64,000 nucleotides of DNA from Alicyclobacillus sp. ALC3 (GCF_028751195.1 NZ_CP066784.1:3162001-3226000), one strand, 5' to 3'. Numbered from the stretch's first letter, positions 35,363 to 45,050 are shown. Notes: a model not told the origin generated them from the sequence alone. A program made the numbers and translations.

Positions 35363-36361
35363 ATGTCAAAGAAACGTTGGGTTGTTTCTGCAATCATGGG
35401 CGCTGTAGCACTCACAACCGTCGGTTGTTCTACTTCACAGTCCTCTGACAATCAGACACATCCGGACTCAAATAATGCAACGCAACCCCTAGTGAAGGTC
35501 TCGAAGAAACCAGTAGACGGTGCATTGGCGTCGATTCAGGAAATCAAAACATATCGCTCCTATACTGGTACCGGTGTCAGGTTATATAAATTGTTTTACT
35601 GGAGTAATGGGCTCAAGGTTGAAGCCTTCCTCACCGAACCCGCCAAACCAGGTAAATATCCTCTACTAGTTAATCTCCATGGTGGATACGCGTTGCGAGA
35701 AATCAAGCATGATTCTTTCGGCTATACAGCCAAACAAGCTGCTTACCTTTCAAATTCCCATACGGTGATGCTGTATCCGGAGTATCAAGGATACATGGGC
35801 AGTCAAGGTCCAGTAATGGGCATAAAGACTGACATGACTGATGTCACAAATGCCATAACGGTGGCAAAATCCTTGGGTGAGATCAAAACCAACAATACGT
35901 ATGTAATAGGGTACTCACTTGGTGGCGGGCTTGCTCTTATGACTGCGGCTGAAGACCATCAGGTAAGGGCTGTTATAGCTGTAAGTCCATTTGCCGGATT
36001 TACTGATTTCGTAAAATGGGCGCAGTCGAATTCCAAACCAGGTTCAGTTTTCTTCGACGAGATGGCGTCCATACAGGAATACTATGGTGAAAACATTAAT
36101 TCGTTATCGTATAAGCAGCGATCACCGAATGTACAAAGTATTCAAGCACCCGTATTGCTACTACAGGGCACAGCCGATCGTCAGGTAGCTTGGCAGTCGG
36201 TTCAACTATTCGCTCAACAGATGAAGAGCACTCACAAGACAGTCAAATTAGTCCTCTATCAAGGAGGACATCACGGTCTGCATACTGGGGCATATAAGTC
36301 GGAGTCTACACAGCAAATTAACAATTGGTTTGCGAAATACGGGTTAAACGTCCAACTGTGA
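35363..36361 (+). CDS. Lipoprotein alpha/beta-hydrolase (prolyl-oligopeptidase-like S9 family)
   Basis: Starts MSKKRWVVSAIMGAVALTTVGC, a lipoprotein signal peptide with lipobox TVGC, so it is anchored outside the cell. The alpha/beta-hydrolase domain has the oxyanion segment LLVNLHGGYALRE, nucleophile elbow VIGYSLGGGLAL, acid in LLQGTADRQVAW and histidine in YQGGHHGLHTG. It is probably an esterase or peptidase on an external substrate. GGGGGGA precedes the ATG at 35363; upstream in-frame codons lack a ribosome site. 332 aa. Confidence 0.88.
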   Translation: MSKKRWVVSAIMGAVALTTVGCSTSQSSDNQTHPDSNNATQPLVKVSKKPVDGALASIQEIKTYRSYTGTGVRLYKLFYWSNGLKVEAFLTEPAKPGKYPLLVNLHGGYALREIKHDSFGYTAKQAAYLSNSHTVMLYPEYQGYMGSQGPVMGIKTDMTDVTNAITVAKSLGEIKTNNTYVIGYSLGGGLALMTAAEDHQVRAVIAVSPFAGFTDFVKWAQSNSKPGSVFFDEMASIQEYYGENINSLSYKQRSPNVQSIQAPVLLLQGTADRQVAWQSVQLFAQQMKSTHKTVKLVLYQGGHHGLHTGAYKSESTQQINNWFAKYGLNVQL

Positions 36362-36532
36362 TTGCGGAAATTGATCCTCATGAAGTGCTCACACAGAGAC
36401 GCGTTCTTCGGCAAACAGGAGCTTGAACTGTATAGGCAGCGGCTTCCGACGTTGCATGACTATGCAGCTGTAGTCTGTTGATGCTTATGGAGCACAGGGG
36501 CAGGAACGTGCTTTTACGAGGGGGGATGAAAA

Positions 36533-36736
36533 ATGGGTCATCGTGACCCAGAGTCGTGTTCAAACTGTGGTAGCACTGAATTTGTTCACGGGATATTGCA
36601 GGGACACGTTAATGAAATGCCCAGACAAACTAGGCGTCCCTACTTCGCCAAGAATTCAGGAATGACCATCGTAGCCTGCATCAAATGTGGCATGGTAGTG
36701 AGCATGTGGCTTAGAGAACCAGAAACCCTGGAATAA
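36533..36736 (+). CDS. Small zinc-ribbon protein
   Basis: A 67-residue protein with CSNCGS near the start and CIKCGM 40 residues later, a C-x2-C...C-x2-C zinc ribbon. Between them is a basic stretch (MPRQTRRPYFAK). GAGGGGGGATG precedes the ATG at 36533. Small ribbons of this kind are common hypothetical proteins in Firmicutes. Role unknown. Confidence 0.6.
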   Translation: MGHRDPESCSNCGSTEFVHGILQGHVNEMPRQTRRPYFAKNSGMTIVACIKCGMVVSMWLREPETLE

Positions 36737-36945
36737 ATGGTGCTTTTCGTTTCAACCTAACGGGGGCTTAACCTAAGGAAGTGTTGTCGTCTGTGGTTTA
36801 CATAAACATTCGTCGACGACAGGTGATGCTTACTCAGCTAGGTGCAGAAGAGCTGAATAAGGGGCGTTTTGTACAAATCCATCAGATAATTGACTGGTAA
36901 GACTGTCCGGGTTGGTAAAATTCTAATTACAATTGAGGGACTAAG

Positions 36946-37431
36946 ATGAACATGCTGGAAATGTACAACTACCATGCTTGGGCAAACAAAACGCTGCTGG
37001 AGCGATTGAAGCAACTGCCTTCTGAGGTCTTTCACCGCGAAATCAAAAGTGTTTTCCCTTCGATATCCAGCGTGATCTCCCATGTGTATACCGTTGACTA
37101 GCTGTGGTTCTACATCATTTCTGGTATGGACATGCCCGAAGCTTTAGACGTTGAAAAGGCAAGTGGAAAGGGAAAGAACATTGATGAAATCGACGCAATG
37201 TTTCAAACCTTATCTGAAGCATATAAGGAAACTTTATCTCTAAAGGCAAACCCACATGAGTTAATGTGGCTAAATATCCCATGGGAGGGCAAGCGAGAAA
37301 CAAGTTTGTCTGAAATGGTAATGCATGTCGTAACGCATGGAACGTATCATCGAGGAAATGTCACAGCCATGATACATCAAATAGGTTATACCTCCGTTAC
37401 AACCGACATGACCGAATATTGGTTTGTATGA
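36946..37431 (+). pseudogene. DinB-family gene interrupted by one amber codon
   Basis: The frame reads MNMLEMYNYHAWANKTLLERL onward to ISSVISHVYTVD, then TAG at 37099-37101, then LWFYIISGMDMPEAL to the end EYWFV without another break. Both halves fit one DinB/YfiT-like four-helix protein of about 161 residues. It keeps the metal-site histidines in SHVY and HVVTHGTYHRGN. A single base change (for example CAG to TAG) explains the break. GAGGGACTAAG precedes the ATG. DinB-type proteins often act as thiol transferases; this copy is probably dead unless the codon is read through. Confidence 0.85.
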
Positions 37432-37616
37432 CCCCAATTTCGCCGCAAATGGAGGCTTATTTTGAGGCTGCGCTGGTGCCACAGATTGCATAACTGTTCG
37501 TTGGTAACTGAGCATCCCTTCTCGCACATCTGGCCAGAAGAGCTTAACAAACTCGCATGCAGGGGTCTTAGGCGTTTCCGCCGAAATAGGTGTCAGTTTA
37601 CTTAAGGAGGAATTCG

Positions 37617-38000
37617 ATGACTGCTAGGTTGACTCACGAGTGCTTGTTCACTGACAATGTTCAAAAACTGGCGAACTTCTATGCGATGGCATTGGATGTT
37701 CCTGTTCCATCAGATAACACCGTATACGTTCAGTTCAATCTTGATGGTGGTGCTTATCTGTCCATCTATCACATTGATGAACAGAACAGCCTTGCTCCTA
37801 ATTCAGCGGCACTGCGACATAATCGAAGTACAATCCTTGAATTTCACGTAGATGACGTTGATAAGGAATACGAGAGATTGACTGAAGTTGGTGTTGACTG
37901 GGTAAAGCACCCGACCACGCAAGAATGGGGCAACCGATCGATTTATTTCCGTGACCCCGATGGAAACTTAGTGAATTTCTACAGCCGAATTTCTGAGTAG
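37617..38000 (+). CDS. VOC family (glyoxalase/bleomycin resistance) protein
   Basis: A 127-residue vicinal-oxygen-chelate protein: LTHECLFTDNVQKLANFYAMALD at the start, a central STILEFHVDDVDKEYERL and the end SIYFRDPDGNLVNFYSRI. This is the beta-alpha-beta3 pair expected, with metal ligands His, Glu and Glu-type positions present. AAGGAGG with a six-base spacer before the ATG is a perfect ribosome site. Function in detail unknown; such proteins act on small reactive molecules or bind drugs. Confidence 0.87.
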   Translation: MTARLTHECLFTDNVQKLANFYAMALDVPVPSDNTVYVQFNLDGGAYLSIYHIDEQNSLAPNSAALRHNRSTILEFHVDDVDKEYERLTEVGVDWVKHPTTQEWGNRSIYFRDPDGNLVNFYSRISE

Positions 38001-38170
38001 TACATACTTATATCGGAACTAGTGAGAGGCAGATGCGAGATGCATCGGTCCTTCTTCAACTCAAGGGGCACATCCGCAATCCTTAACCGCCCTGACCAAA
38101 TGTATGCTTATGCAGAAGTGATGCTGCCGCTCGTATGGGACAAGTGGGCAGAAGAATGCAGCAAGGGGGT

Positions 38171-38467
38171 ATGATTTCAGTGGAGTTTTCTTTGAATGTA
38201 GGCGAGTTTGAGAAGCACGAGGTTGATTTTTACTTGGATCAGTGGAGGGGGAATTTGAACATCGATGTTGATGGACGAAGAGCGGTTGATGACTTTAGGA
38301 TGTTCTCACTCAAAATGACTAAGGTGTAGGAATTCCCAGTCGGAACTAATGAGCGGCATTACGTGAGAATTGAAAAGCAGAGAAAATTGCTGCTGACTGG
38401 GTTCAGACCACAGACCTATCGTGCGTACATTGACGACACTTTGGTGAAGGAATTAGTGGGCAAATAG
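38171..38467 (+). pseudogene. Unknown 98-codon gene interrupted by one amber codon
   Basis: The frame runs MISVEFSLNVGEFEKHEVDF onward, hits TAG at 38327-38329 after KMTKV, and continues EFPVGTNERHYVRIEKQRK to LVKELVGK and a TAG at 38465. Composition and hydrophobic pattern stay protein-like on both sides. GGGGG lies before the ATG. Continuous with one stop, it looks like a recently broken gene. Family not recognised. Confidence 0.6.
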
Positions 38468-38565
38468 CACGAGCGTACTGAATGAATATGCATTGCGCAA
38501 GCTTTACCACTCTTCAGGTCATGGGCAGAAGTGTACAGTAAGGGCCGATGAAATGAGGAATATGA

Positions 38566-38790
38566 ATGTCAAAGGTAGCAAAGGGCTTTCTAGCAGCGGC
38601 ACTTGTTCTAACCGTGTACCTCGTTTACGTAATTGGCTACCTCGTCACGTCGTCCCAGACTGGACTGGGCTACGTCTTCCCGTTTTTTCATTTGCAAACG
38701 TCTGGTGCAGCACAGACACTTCTTAATATATCTGGTGGACTGTGTGTTGTCGCCTGGATACTTTGGGGCATAGGGTTTGTTAGTGAGTGA
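38566..38790 (+). CDS. Small hypothetical membrane protein
   Basis: A 74-residue protein with two hydrophobic helices, GFLAAALVLTVYLVYVIGYLV and LLNISGGLCVVAWILWGIGFV. ATGAGGAA is about six bases before the ATG. No family recognised; alone between pseudogenes. Confidence 0.6.
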   Translation: MSKVAKGFLAAALVLTVYLVYVIGYLVTSSQTGLGYVFPFFHLQTSGAAQTLLNISGGLCVVAWILWGIGFVSE

Positions 38791-38904
38791 GGGGATGGAC
38801 TAAACAGCAATGGGGCATCTCTGTCGCACTATTATAAAGGGCAAGTCGGTGGATGCTTGCGGGACTATCGGGCAGCTGTGCGACACAAGGGTCTGTAATA
38901 AAGA

Positions 38905-39159
38905 TTATTGCTTGGTGACCCAAACTCTATAAAAGGGACCTCTTTGCCCTTCAATGTCGCAATGTATTTCAAAGTCAAATCCAATTAGGGTTTGTCGTCT
39001 TGTCAACTCAAAGACAAGTACGTAAACGAGCTTTGGGTCTTTAGCTTTGTATCCATCGTATTCGTTTCCAATTTTGTTGTATGCATCAGAGTACACCCAT
39101 TCGTCAGCTTCTCGAAGTGTCTCGAATGACGCATCATCTACAAACCATTTAAGCGCCAT
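38905..39159 (-). CDS. Hypothetical protein, 84 residues
   Basis: Soluble, starting MALKWFVDDASFETLREADE, with a beta-strand pair near the end (LVYVLVFELTRRQTLIGFDF and FYRVWVTKQ). GGAGG lies seven bases before the ATG on the minus strand, which is the main reason to accept it. No family recognised. Confidence 0.6.
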   Translation of the reverse strand: MALKWFVDDASFETLREADEWVYSDAYNKIGNEYDGYKAKDPKLVYVLVFELTRRQTLIGFDFEIHCDIEGQRGPFYRVWVTKQ

Positions 39160-39398
39160 AGAATCGCCTCCACGTTAACGCTGTCTGCTTTTGCATGATA
39201 TCACTTGGTACTGACCAGCGCCGAAGTTTTGCGCAATTCAGATCAATACTGTAAATACATGGATATTCACTGGTGCCTGGGAACTCTTATGGGACTCTCG
39301 GAGTACGCAGCAACGACTTGCCTTGTGTGCGACGAAATCAGTTGAAACGGTTTCCTGAACGGTTCGTTTGATTTGTGTACGACAAGGAGGAATCCGGG

Positions 39399-39625
39399 AT
39401 GAAGCGATTTCAGTCATTCACTTTCGCGAGTGTGGCACTCGTGTTCCCGAGTCCGCCAGCAGGGTGCGGAATACAACACCCACCGCAAACCAAAGTACAA
39501 ATACTTCAAAGACAAGTGGTGCTGAATTAGCGAGTACAGTAAGCAGTTCTCGGAAGACCGAAGACATCCGTGATTCCACTTCTTCTAGGCAGACCGGTTC
39601 ATCCTCTCAGCAATCTAATTCATTG
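39399..39625 (+). pseudogene. N-terminal part of a beta-propeller lipoprotein gene, cut by IS21
   Basis: AAGGAGG precedes the ATG at 39399. The signal peptide MKRFQSFTFASVALVF runs to a lipobox-like AGC. A one-base loss near 39464 then moves the frame, after which NTTPTANQSTNTSKTSGAE and a Ser/Gln-rich linker follow until the IS element starts. The rest of the gene is on the other side of the element at 42466. Confidence 0.75.
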
Positions 39626-39745
39626 TGTTTGCTAATCTAATAGTTGACCACGTGGAGGTTCTTTGACAACCAAAAAGTTGACCACCTCGTAATCCATTTC
39701 CTGTACGCTGTAGTTGCTGAGGCTACGCGAACAGGAGGAAAGGAC

Positions 39746-41215
39746 TTGTACGAGATGGTCGATAAAGAGTATATCAGGAAATGCCGGTTTGTTTATGGTT
39801 GGTCTATAAGGGAAATCAGTCGACAATGCAGGATTTCTCGGCAGACAGTGCGTAAATTCCTCGAAGATAGTGAAATTCCAAGCTACAGGCTTACCAAGCC
39901 GCGTCCCCGCCCTGTAATGGAAAAATGGCTTCCAGTGATTGAAGCATGGTTGAAGCAAGACGAAGCCCCGGGAGTACCACAGAAGCAAAAACACACCTCA
40001 GCGAGAATTCATGAACGCCTCAAGGAAGAGTATCCAGATGAGTTTGACGCAGCAGAGTCTACCGTTCGACACTGGGTTGCTAAACTCCGGAACAGACCCA
40101 AGGAGGCATTTATTCCACTGACTGCTGATGCTGGTGAACTCGCAGAAGCAGACTTTGGCAAAGCCGTGATAAAGATTAACGGTGTCTCGACAGATGTAAG
40201 CTTGTTTGTCATGCGCCTGCGAAACAGCGGGGTTCCATTCGTGCGGGCATTCAGAACGGAAAAGCTAGAAGCCTTCCTAGAAGGGCATCGCCTTGCGTTT
40301 GAATGGTTCGGTGGTATCCCCGCAGATGTCCGCTATGATAACCCGAAAACAGCGGTCACCAAAATTCTTGCTGGTCCAATGAGAGAGGAACACGAACTTC
40401 TCTCTAGTCTGCGTGCACACTATCTGTTCGACAGCGATTTCTGTCGCCCAGGTGAGGGTCATGAAAAGGGCGGCGTGGAGCACGATGTCGGTTACGTCAG
40501 GCGGCACACTTGTGTCCCAGTCCCTGATGTTCCTGATCTAGAGACATTTAATACGATGCTGCTGGATTGGTGTACAAAACAACGGAACAAGAATTGGTCG
40601 CTCTGGGAGCAGGAGCGCGCAGCATTACGAGCTCTACCTGTTCACCCGCACCGTTGCGCAACAACACGTCCTGTAGTTGTCAACAAACTCTGCCTTGTTA
40701 ACTTCGACAACAACCGTTACTCAGTACCGAGCGCCTACGTCGGTAAGACATTGCTTCTGCGTGCTTATGCAGAGAAGATTGAGGTGTTGGACCGCGAAAG
40801 GGTTGTTGCCACACACACTCGCTGTCATTCACGTAAAGAAACCATTCTTGAGCTAGAGCATTACTTACCCGTCTTGGCTTACAAACCTCATGCCGCAACC
40901 CATGCAGCGGTTGTTCGTCAGTTGCCGGAAGTGTACCAGCGAATTCGCCGGCGCATGACCAACAGTCGACCGGATGGCTATAAAGACTTTGTCGCGATTC
41001 TACTGCTACACCGAGTTTTTTCGTCGCAGGACATATTGACTGCCATTGAAGAGATTGGCGCGGATATTGTGACAGCAGAGCAAGTCCGTGCTCGTCTCTT
41101 GCAAACAGGTACCCCCTCGTCCGCGCTGACCGTGCCTGATGAATTACAGCACTTTAGACTCATGAAACAGAACCCAGCGCGATACGACTCCTTAGCGAAG
41201 GGAGTAGTTCATTGA
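39746..41215 (+). CDS. istA: IS21 transposase IstA
   Basis: DDE transposase of about 489 residues. N-terminal HTH (YGWSIREISRQCRISRQTVRKFLED) binds the ends. The catalytic core has the first Asp in AEADFGKAVI, the second in VRYDNPKTAV and the Glu in EKGGVEHDVGYVRR. The C-terminal Mu-type beta-barrel follows (NNRYSVPSAYVGKTLLLRAY). AGGAGG at 39733-39738 fits a TTG start at 39746; ATG 39755 is the alternative. All motifs are intact, so the element may still be active. Confidence 0.93.
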   Translation: MYEMVDKEYIRKCRFVYGWSIREISRQCRISRQTVRKFLEDSEIPSYRLTKPRPRPVMEKWLPVIEAWLKQDEAPGVPQKQKHTSARIHERLKEEYPDEFDAAESTVRHWVAKLRNRPKEAFIPLTADAGELAEADFGKAVIKINGVSTDVSLFVMRLRNSGVPFVRAFRTEKLEAFLEGHRLAFEWFGGIPADVRYDNPKTAVTKILAGPMREEHELLSSLRAHYLFDSDFCRPGEGHEKGGVEHDVGYVRRHTCVPVPDVPDLETFNTMLLDWCTKQRNKNWSLWEQERAALRALPVHPHRCATTRPVVVNKLCLVNFDNNRYSVPSAYVGKTLLLRAYAEKIEVLDRERVVATHTRCHSRKETILELEHYLPVLAYKPHAATHAAVVRQLPEVYQRIRRRMTNSRPDGYKDFVAILLLHRVFSSQDILTAIEEIGADIVTAEQVRARLLQTGTPSSALTVPDELQHFRLMKQNPARYDSLAKGVVH

Positions 41216-41991
41216 TGAGCGAGAATATCTACACGGGCATGATTGAGATCTACTGTAAAGAACTGCGGATGCCTGGTTTACGCAGGGTCTACAGTGCACT
41301 CGCCAGAGAAGCGTTAGATAACAACCATTCACCTTTACAGTTCCTCTCAGCTTGCCTATCTGAGGAGCTCACGTCTAGACAGCAAAGTCGACTACAGACC
41401 TACACGCAACAAGCCAAGTTCCCTGCACAAAAGACGTTTCAGGACTTTGACTTCACGTCTATTCCAAGTCTGCCAAAGCCAAAGTTACTGAGCTTGGCAG
41501 AGGGCAACTTTATCCGAGACAAAGAGAATGTTGTATGCATGGGTGGAAGTGGTACGGGGAAAACACATGTCTCAATCTCCATTGGCTTAGCAGCCATCTC
41601 GGCTGGCTACCGGGTCCGGTTCATACCCGTCATGCAACTTATCCAGGAACTTCTCCAGGCAGAAGCGGAGTACAGATTACCGAGGTATCTACGTGCTTGG
41701 GACAAGTTCGACCTTGTTATCCTCGATGAATTGGGGTATGTCTCTCTAGCTCAAGGTGGACCACTGCTTTTTCAGTTCTGCGCTGACCGATACGAGAAAG
41801 GGAGCATCCTCATTACCACAAATCTGGAGTTCGCTCGTTGGACCGATGTCTTCCACGACGCCACACTCACGACAGCATTGCTGGACCGGCTGACCCACCG
41901 CTCTCACATCCTTGTGTTTGACGGAGATTCTTACAGATTTAAAGAAAGCCAGAGAAGACAGCGAAGTACTGGGATGGGGGTTGTGCAGTGA
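41215..41991 (+). CDS. istB: IS21 helper ATPase IstB
   Basis: AAA+ ATPase of 258 residues, needed with IstA for transposition. Walker A is CMGGSGTGKTHVSISIG, Walker B is LVILDELGYVSLAQGG, sensor ILITTNLEFARWTDVFHD, and the arginine end is LLDRLTHRSHILVFDGDSYRFKES. Its ATG overlaps the istA stop (TGATG), the usual coupling in this family. Intact. Confidence 0.94.
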   Translation: MSENIYTGMIEIYCKELRMPGLRRVYSALAREALDNNHSPLQFLSACLSEELTSRQQSRLQTYTQQAKFPAQKTFQDFDFTSIPSLPKPKLLSLAEGNFIRDKENVVCMGGSGTGKTHVSISIGLAAISAGYRVRFIPVMQLIQELLQAEAEYRLPRYLRAWDKFDLVILDELGYVSLAQGGPLLFQFCADRYEKGSILITTNLEFARWTDVFHDATLTTALLDRLTHRSHILVFDGDSYRFKESQRRQRSTGMGVVQ

Positions 41992-42350
41992 AAACTGAAC
42001 AGGGACTATTACGGTTTGACCGGATAAACGAATCCACTTGGTGTTTTGACATGGGGGACCAAGTCATCCCAGTAGCGACAGGTATGGCATTAAGCATTCA
42101 ATTGACTGACGGCTTTGAACCCGTAGAGGTCTTGGAGATATCCGACAACGGATTGGCTGTGATGTTGAAAAAGCGCGGTGAGAATGGAGGCTGTAAGTAT
42201 CTGTTAGATCCTACCGAACGATACTTGGCGACAATGCCTACCACAACTGTTGATGAGGTAATTCTGCGGTCCGAGACGTTCCCAGACGAGCCTTCCAGCC
42301 ACTCACACGTCCAAGACGAGGAAAATGACGCATCCGACTTGCCGTTCTGA
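41988..42350 (+). CDS. IS21-linked accessory protein, possibly DUF5348-like
   Basis: A 120-residue protein starting with GTG that overlaps the istB stop (GTGA), inside the element's ends, so it travels with the IS. It begins MKTEQGLLRFDRINESTWCF and has a beta-rich core (VIPVATGMALSIQL, PVEVLEISDNGLAVMLKKR) and an acidic tail. The layout resembles DUF5348 proteins, but this is not certain. Role in transposition or regulation unknown. Confidence 0.6.
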   Translation: MKTEQGLLRFDRINESTWCFDMGDQVIPVATGMALSIQLTDGFEPVEVLEISDNGLAVMLKKRGENGGCKYLLDPTERYLATMPTTTVDEVILRSETFPDEPSSHSHVQDEENDASDLPF

Positions 42351-42465
42351 ACCAAAATAGTAGGTACTACGCTGGCTACCTAACTGCACGGGAGCCAGCG
42401 TAAATTATGCCCGAGGTGGTCAACTTTTCGGTTAGCAGGGTGGTCAACATTTAGATTGACAAACA

Positions 42466-43446
42466 CAAGCATGGTTAATTCAGCAATTGGCTGGGCAACA
42501 GATATCAATCATGTCTGGTACACCACGAACGGTGGAGCAACGTGGCGTAACGTCACACCAAGTGGCATGGATGCCTCGGTGCACTGGCAGGTCGCGCTGT
42601 ACAGTCTAGACGCGATACACGCATGGGTCGCTGTAACGCAGCCTACTCACAACCGGAGGACTATTTACCGAACATCTGACGGTGGGAAGTCGTAGGAAAA
42701 ATCTGTCATGCAAGGTGTAGGCGGCATCAGTACAATCCATTTCACCGATCTTTCCCATGGTTGGCTCTCGTTTGAACAAGGTGATTCCATGGGTAGGGAT
42801 CAGGCTTCTATTTATCAGACCGGTGATGGCGGGAGGACTTGGCAGAAGATATCGGTGACGGAGAACATAAAAGGTGGGACAATTCTATCCATAGGGATAA
42901 AAACGGGTGTGACCTTCACCAACGACAACAACGGTTGGTTGACCGGATACACCTATGCTCATGGTATCCTGTATCTGTACCGTACAACGGACGATGGGCA
43001 TCTCTGGTCAAAGCAACCAATATCTTTGCCGCCTAGACTGCATCAAGCGCAACTTGCATCGTATCCACCGGTTTTCTTTAACCAAATGGACGGAGTTCTA
43101 CCTGTCGAGGTATTTTTGGGGGCCCCTCATAGTTTATCGTACCAGTGACGGCGGGGCACGATGAACACCAACGAGCCCTGTGACCGCCAAGGAACAAGGG
43201 ACCGAAGCAGCGCAAGGCTGGAAATTCAATTTTGTCTTAACGAACATCGGTTTTGCCAGTAACGGATACGAGTTGTTTGCTACAAAGAATGGTGGACAAA
43301 CATGGGGACGTGTTGCGTCGAATACGATGCCCTGGAATGTCCAGGATTTAGATTTTACGTCGAATAACGATGGATTTGTTCTAACTGCTAAAGGCAATGT
43401 ATATCACACATCAGATGGTGGCTCTACGTGGGAGCAAGTGAATTGA
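42466..43446 (+). pseudogene. Beta-propeller (YCF48/BNR-like) remainder of the gene split by IS21
   Basis: Repeats of the type TTNGGATWRNV, YRTSDGGKS, YQTGDGGRTWQKI, YRTTDDGHLWSKQ, ATKNGGQTWGRV and HTSDGGSTWEQV mark a sialidase/YCF48-like propeller of about 330 residues. The frame is broken by TAG at 42693-42695 (where Trp is expected after GGKS), a one-base shift near 43110 and TGA at 43162-43164 (again a Trp position). It joins the lipoprotein start at 39399. The original product was probably a secreted propeller lipoprotein. Confidence 0.85.
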
Positions 43447-43631
43447 CCAACGTTCACCTGTTATTTATAAAAAGGGCGACTACCAAGTGAGCGTGGTCCT
43501 ATGCGGTTTGCATGTATATGCGATCGCTAGTCCGACTGAGTTGCTTCGCAATCGGGCAGTCATACACAATAGGGTGATTATTCCATAATGTACTATAATT
43601 AGCATAAACTCGCCATCCGAGGAGAGATCAT

Positions 43632-44102
43632 GTGGCAGACTACATCCGGGAAATTCGATCTTTGGTTGGAAACACAAAAATTATCATGGTTGCATGTGGA
43701 GCGTTAGTCTTTGATGCCGATAACCGCCTACTGCTTCATAAACGAGGAGATAACGGGCATTGGGGTATACCTGGAGGTTACCTAGAAATTGGCGAAACCG
43801 TTGCAGATGCTGCTCGACGAGAAGTGTTTGAGGAGACAGGTCTTCGACTCGGGAAGATGGTTCTGTTCGGGATTTACTCTGGAGTAAAAAACGAATGGAT
43901 TCATCCGAATGGGGATGAAGTCGCCAATGTGTTGATCGATTTCGTATGTACGGATTATGAAGGTGAATTGCTACAAGTAACGGAAGAATCCCTAGACGTT
44001 CGATTTTTCCCTCTTGATGAGTTACCAGCGAAGTTGTTCCCAGGTCAGAGACAAATATTTGCGGATCTGATTTCCGGTAAACGTGCCCCAATCATTTCGT
44101 AG
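43632..44102 (+). CDS. NUDIX hydrolase
   Basis: A 156-residue pyrophosphohydrolase. The Nudix box is complete in GGYLEIGETVADAARREVFEETGL (G-x5-E-x7-REVxEE-x-G-L), binding Mg for nucleotide-diphosphate cleavage. The N-terminal strand is VACGALVFDADNRLLLHKR. GAGGAGAG precedes the GTG at 43632. It resembles ADP-ribose or MutT-like pyrophosphatases; the substrate cannot be given. Intact single gene. Confidence 0.9.
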   Translation: MADYIREIRSLVGNTKIIMVACGALVFDADNRLLLHKRGDNGHWGIPGGYLEIGETVADAARREVFEETGLRLGKMVLFGIYSGVKNEWIHPNGDEVANVLIDFVCTDYEGELLQVTEESLDVRFFPLDELPAKLFPGQRQIFADLISGKRAPIIS

Positions 44103-44329
44103 ACACGGACTGCATGTGTCACTGAAGGCTTGCTTGAATAGTGGCGGTTCTCCTCAGTTGCATCGTCAGAAGGATCACCATCCTCAGTTTTTTTTCGTAT
44201 CAGAGGGGGAGTAGCCAATACCGATGAGATAACCTGTGTGGGCATTAAACCATCTTTCATGTACGTCTCGGGATACTCGGTGGTGCATTTAGCTAGCCGT
44301 ATACTATGTGTGCAGTGGAGGAAAGTGTC

Positions 44330-45046
44330 ATGCAGAACGAACTCCTAATTATTGAGGACGACGTACAAATCATTGAGATGCTGCAGAATTATTTGATGAA
44401 AGAAGGATACGTTATTGCCACGGCTCTAGACGGTATGGATGGAATTCACCAATTTCAGCAGGATCGGTTCGACGTCGTAATCGTTGACGTGATGATGCCG
44501 AGGTTGGACGGCATCGAAGTGATTAAACGGATCCGAGAACAGAGTGCAGTACCTATCATCATCATGTCGGCTAAAGACAGTGACATAGATAAAGTGACTG
44601 GGTTTGGATTCGGTGCCGACGATTACATCGTTAAGCCCTTCTCTCTCGTTGAAATATCTGCTCGAATTAAAGCGGCCATTCGTCGTGCAACGACGTATTC
44701 ACCCGCGGCGTCCAGCACTGATACAGATGCCAGTCTTTCGTCCGACCATCTCTTGATATTTGATAGATTGAGCATTGATTTGAACAACTTTACCGCATGG
44801 AAAGACAATGTCGACCTCAGGTTGACGGCTAAGGAGTTCGAAATTCTGAGTCTTTTTGCTACGAATCCCAAGCGAGTATTCACAAAGGCACAGTTGTACG
44901 AATTTATATGGAAAGAGAGCTATTATAATGACGAAAACGTGATTAATGTACATATTCGCCGGTTACGTGAAAAAATCGAAGACCAGCCATCCAATCCCCG
45001 TTATATTAAAACACTGTGGGGAATCGGATATCGCTGGGAAGGATAA
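44330..45046 (+). CDS. OmpR-family response regulator
   Basis: Receiver domain (1-115) with acidic pocket IIEDD, phosphorylation Asp in VVIVDVMMPRLDG, Thr/Ser in IIMSAKDSD and Lys in YIVKPFS. The winged-helix DNA-binding domain (about 145-238) ends RRLREKIEDQPSNPRYIKTLW. 238 aa. GGAGGAAAG precedes the ATG. It is followed after four bases by its kinase and then an ABC exporter of the bacitracin/lantibiotic type, so it most likely switches on that exporter when a peptide antibiotic is sensed. That role is inferred from context. Confidence 0.93.
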   Translation: MQNELLIIEDDVQIIEMLQNYLMKEGYVIATALDGMDGIHQFQQDRFDVVIVDVMMPRLDGIEVIKRIREQSAVPIIIMSAKDSDIDKVTGFGFGADDYIVKPFSLVEISARIKAAIRRATTYSPAASSTDTDASLSSDHLLIFDRLSIDLNNFTAWKDNVDLRLTAKEFEILSLFATNPKRVFTKAQLYEFIWKESYYNDENVINVHIRRLREKIEDQPSNPRYIKTLWGIGYRWEG

Positions 45047-45050
45047 GGGC

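Larger units (their letters stand above)
39626..42465 (+). mobile_element. IS21-family insertion sequence, complete, with third ORF
   Basis: Ends are inverted repeats: TGTTTGCTAATCTAATAGTT on the left against TGTTTGTCAATCTAAATGTT read inwards from the right. GTTGACCAC occurs twice near the left end (39643-39651, 39678-39686) and its complement twice near the right end (42416-42424, 42440-42448), the repeated transposase sites typical of IS21. Between them are istA, istB and a small third ORF, each overlapping the next. Total 2,840 bp. No target duplication is visible, so a few bases at the edges are uncertain and an adjacent deletion is possible. Confidence 0.9.
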
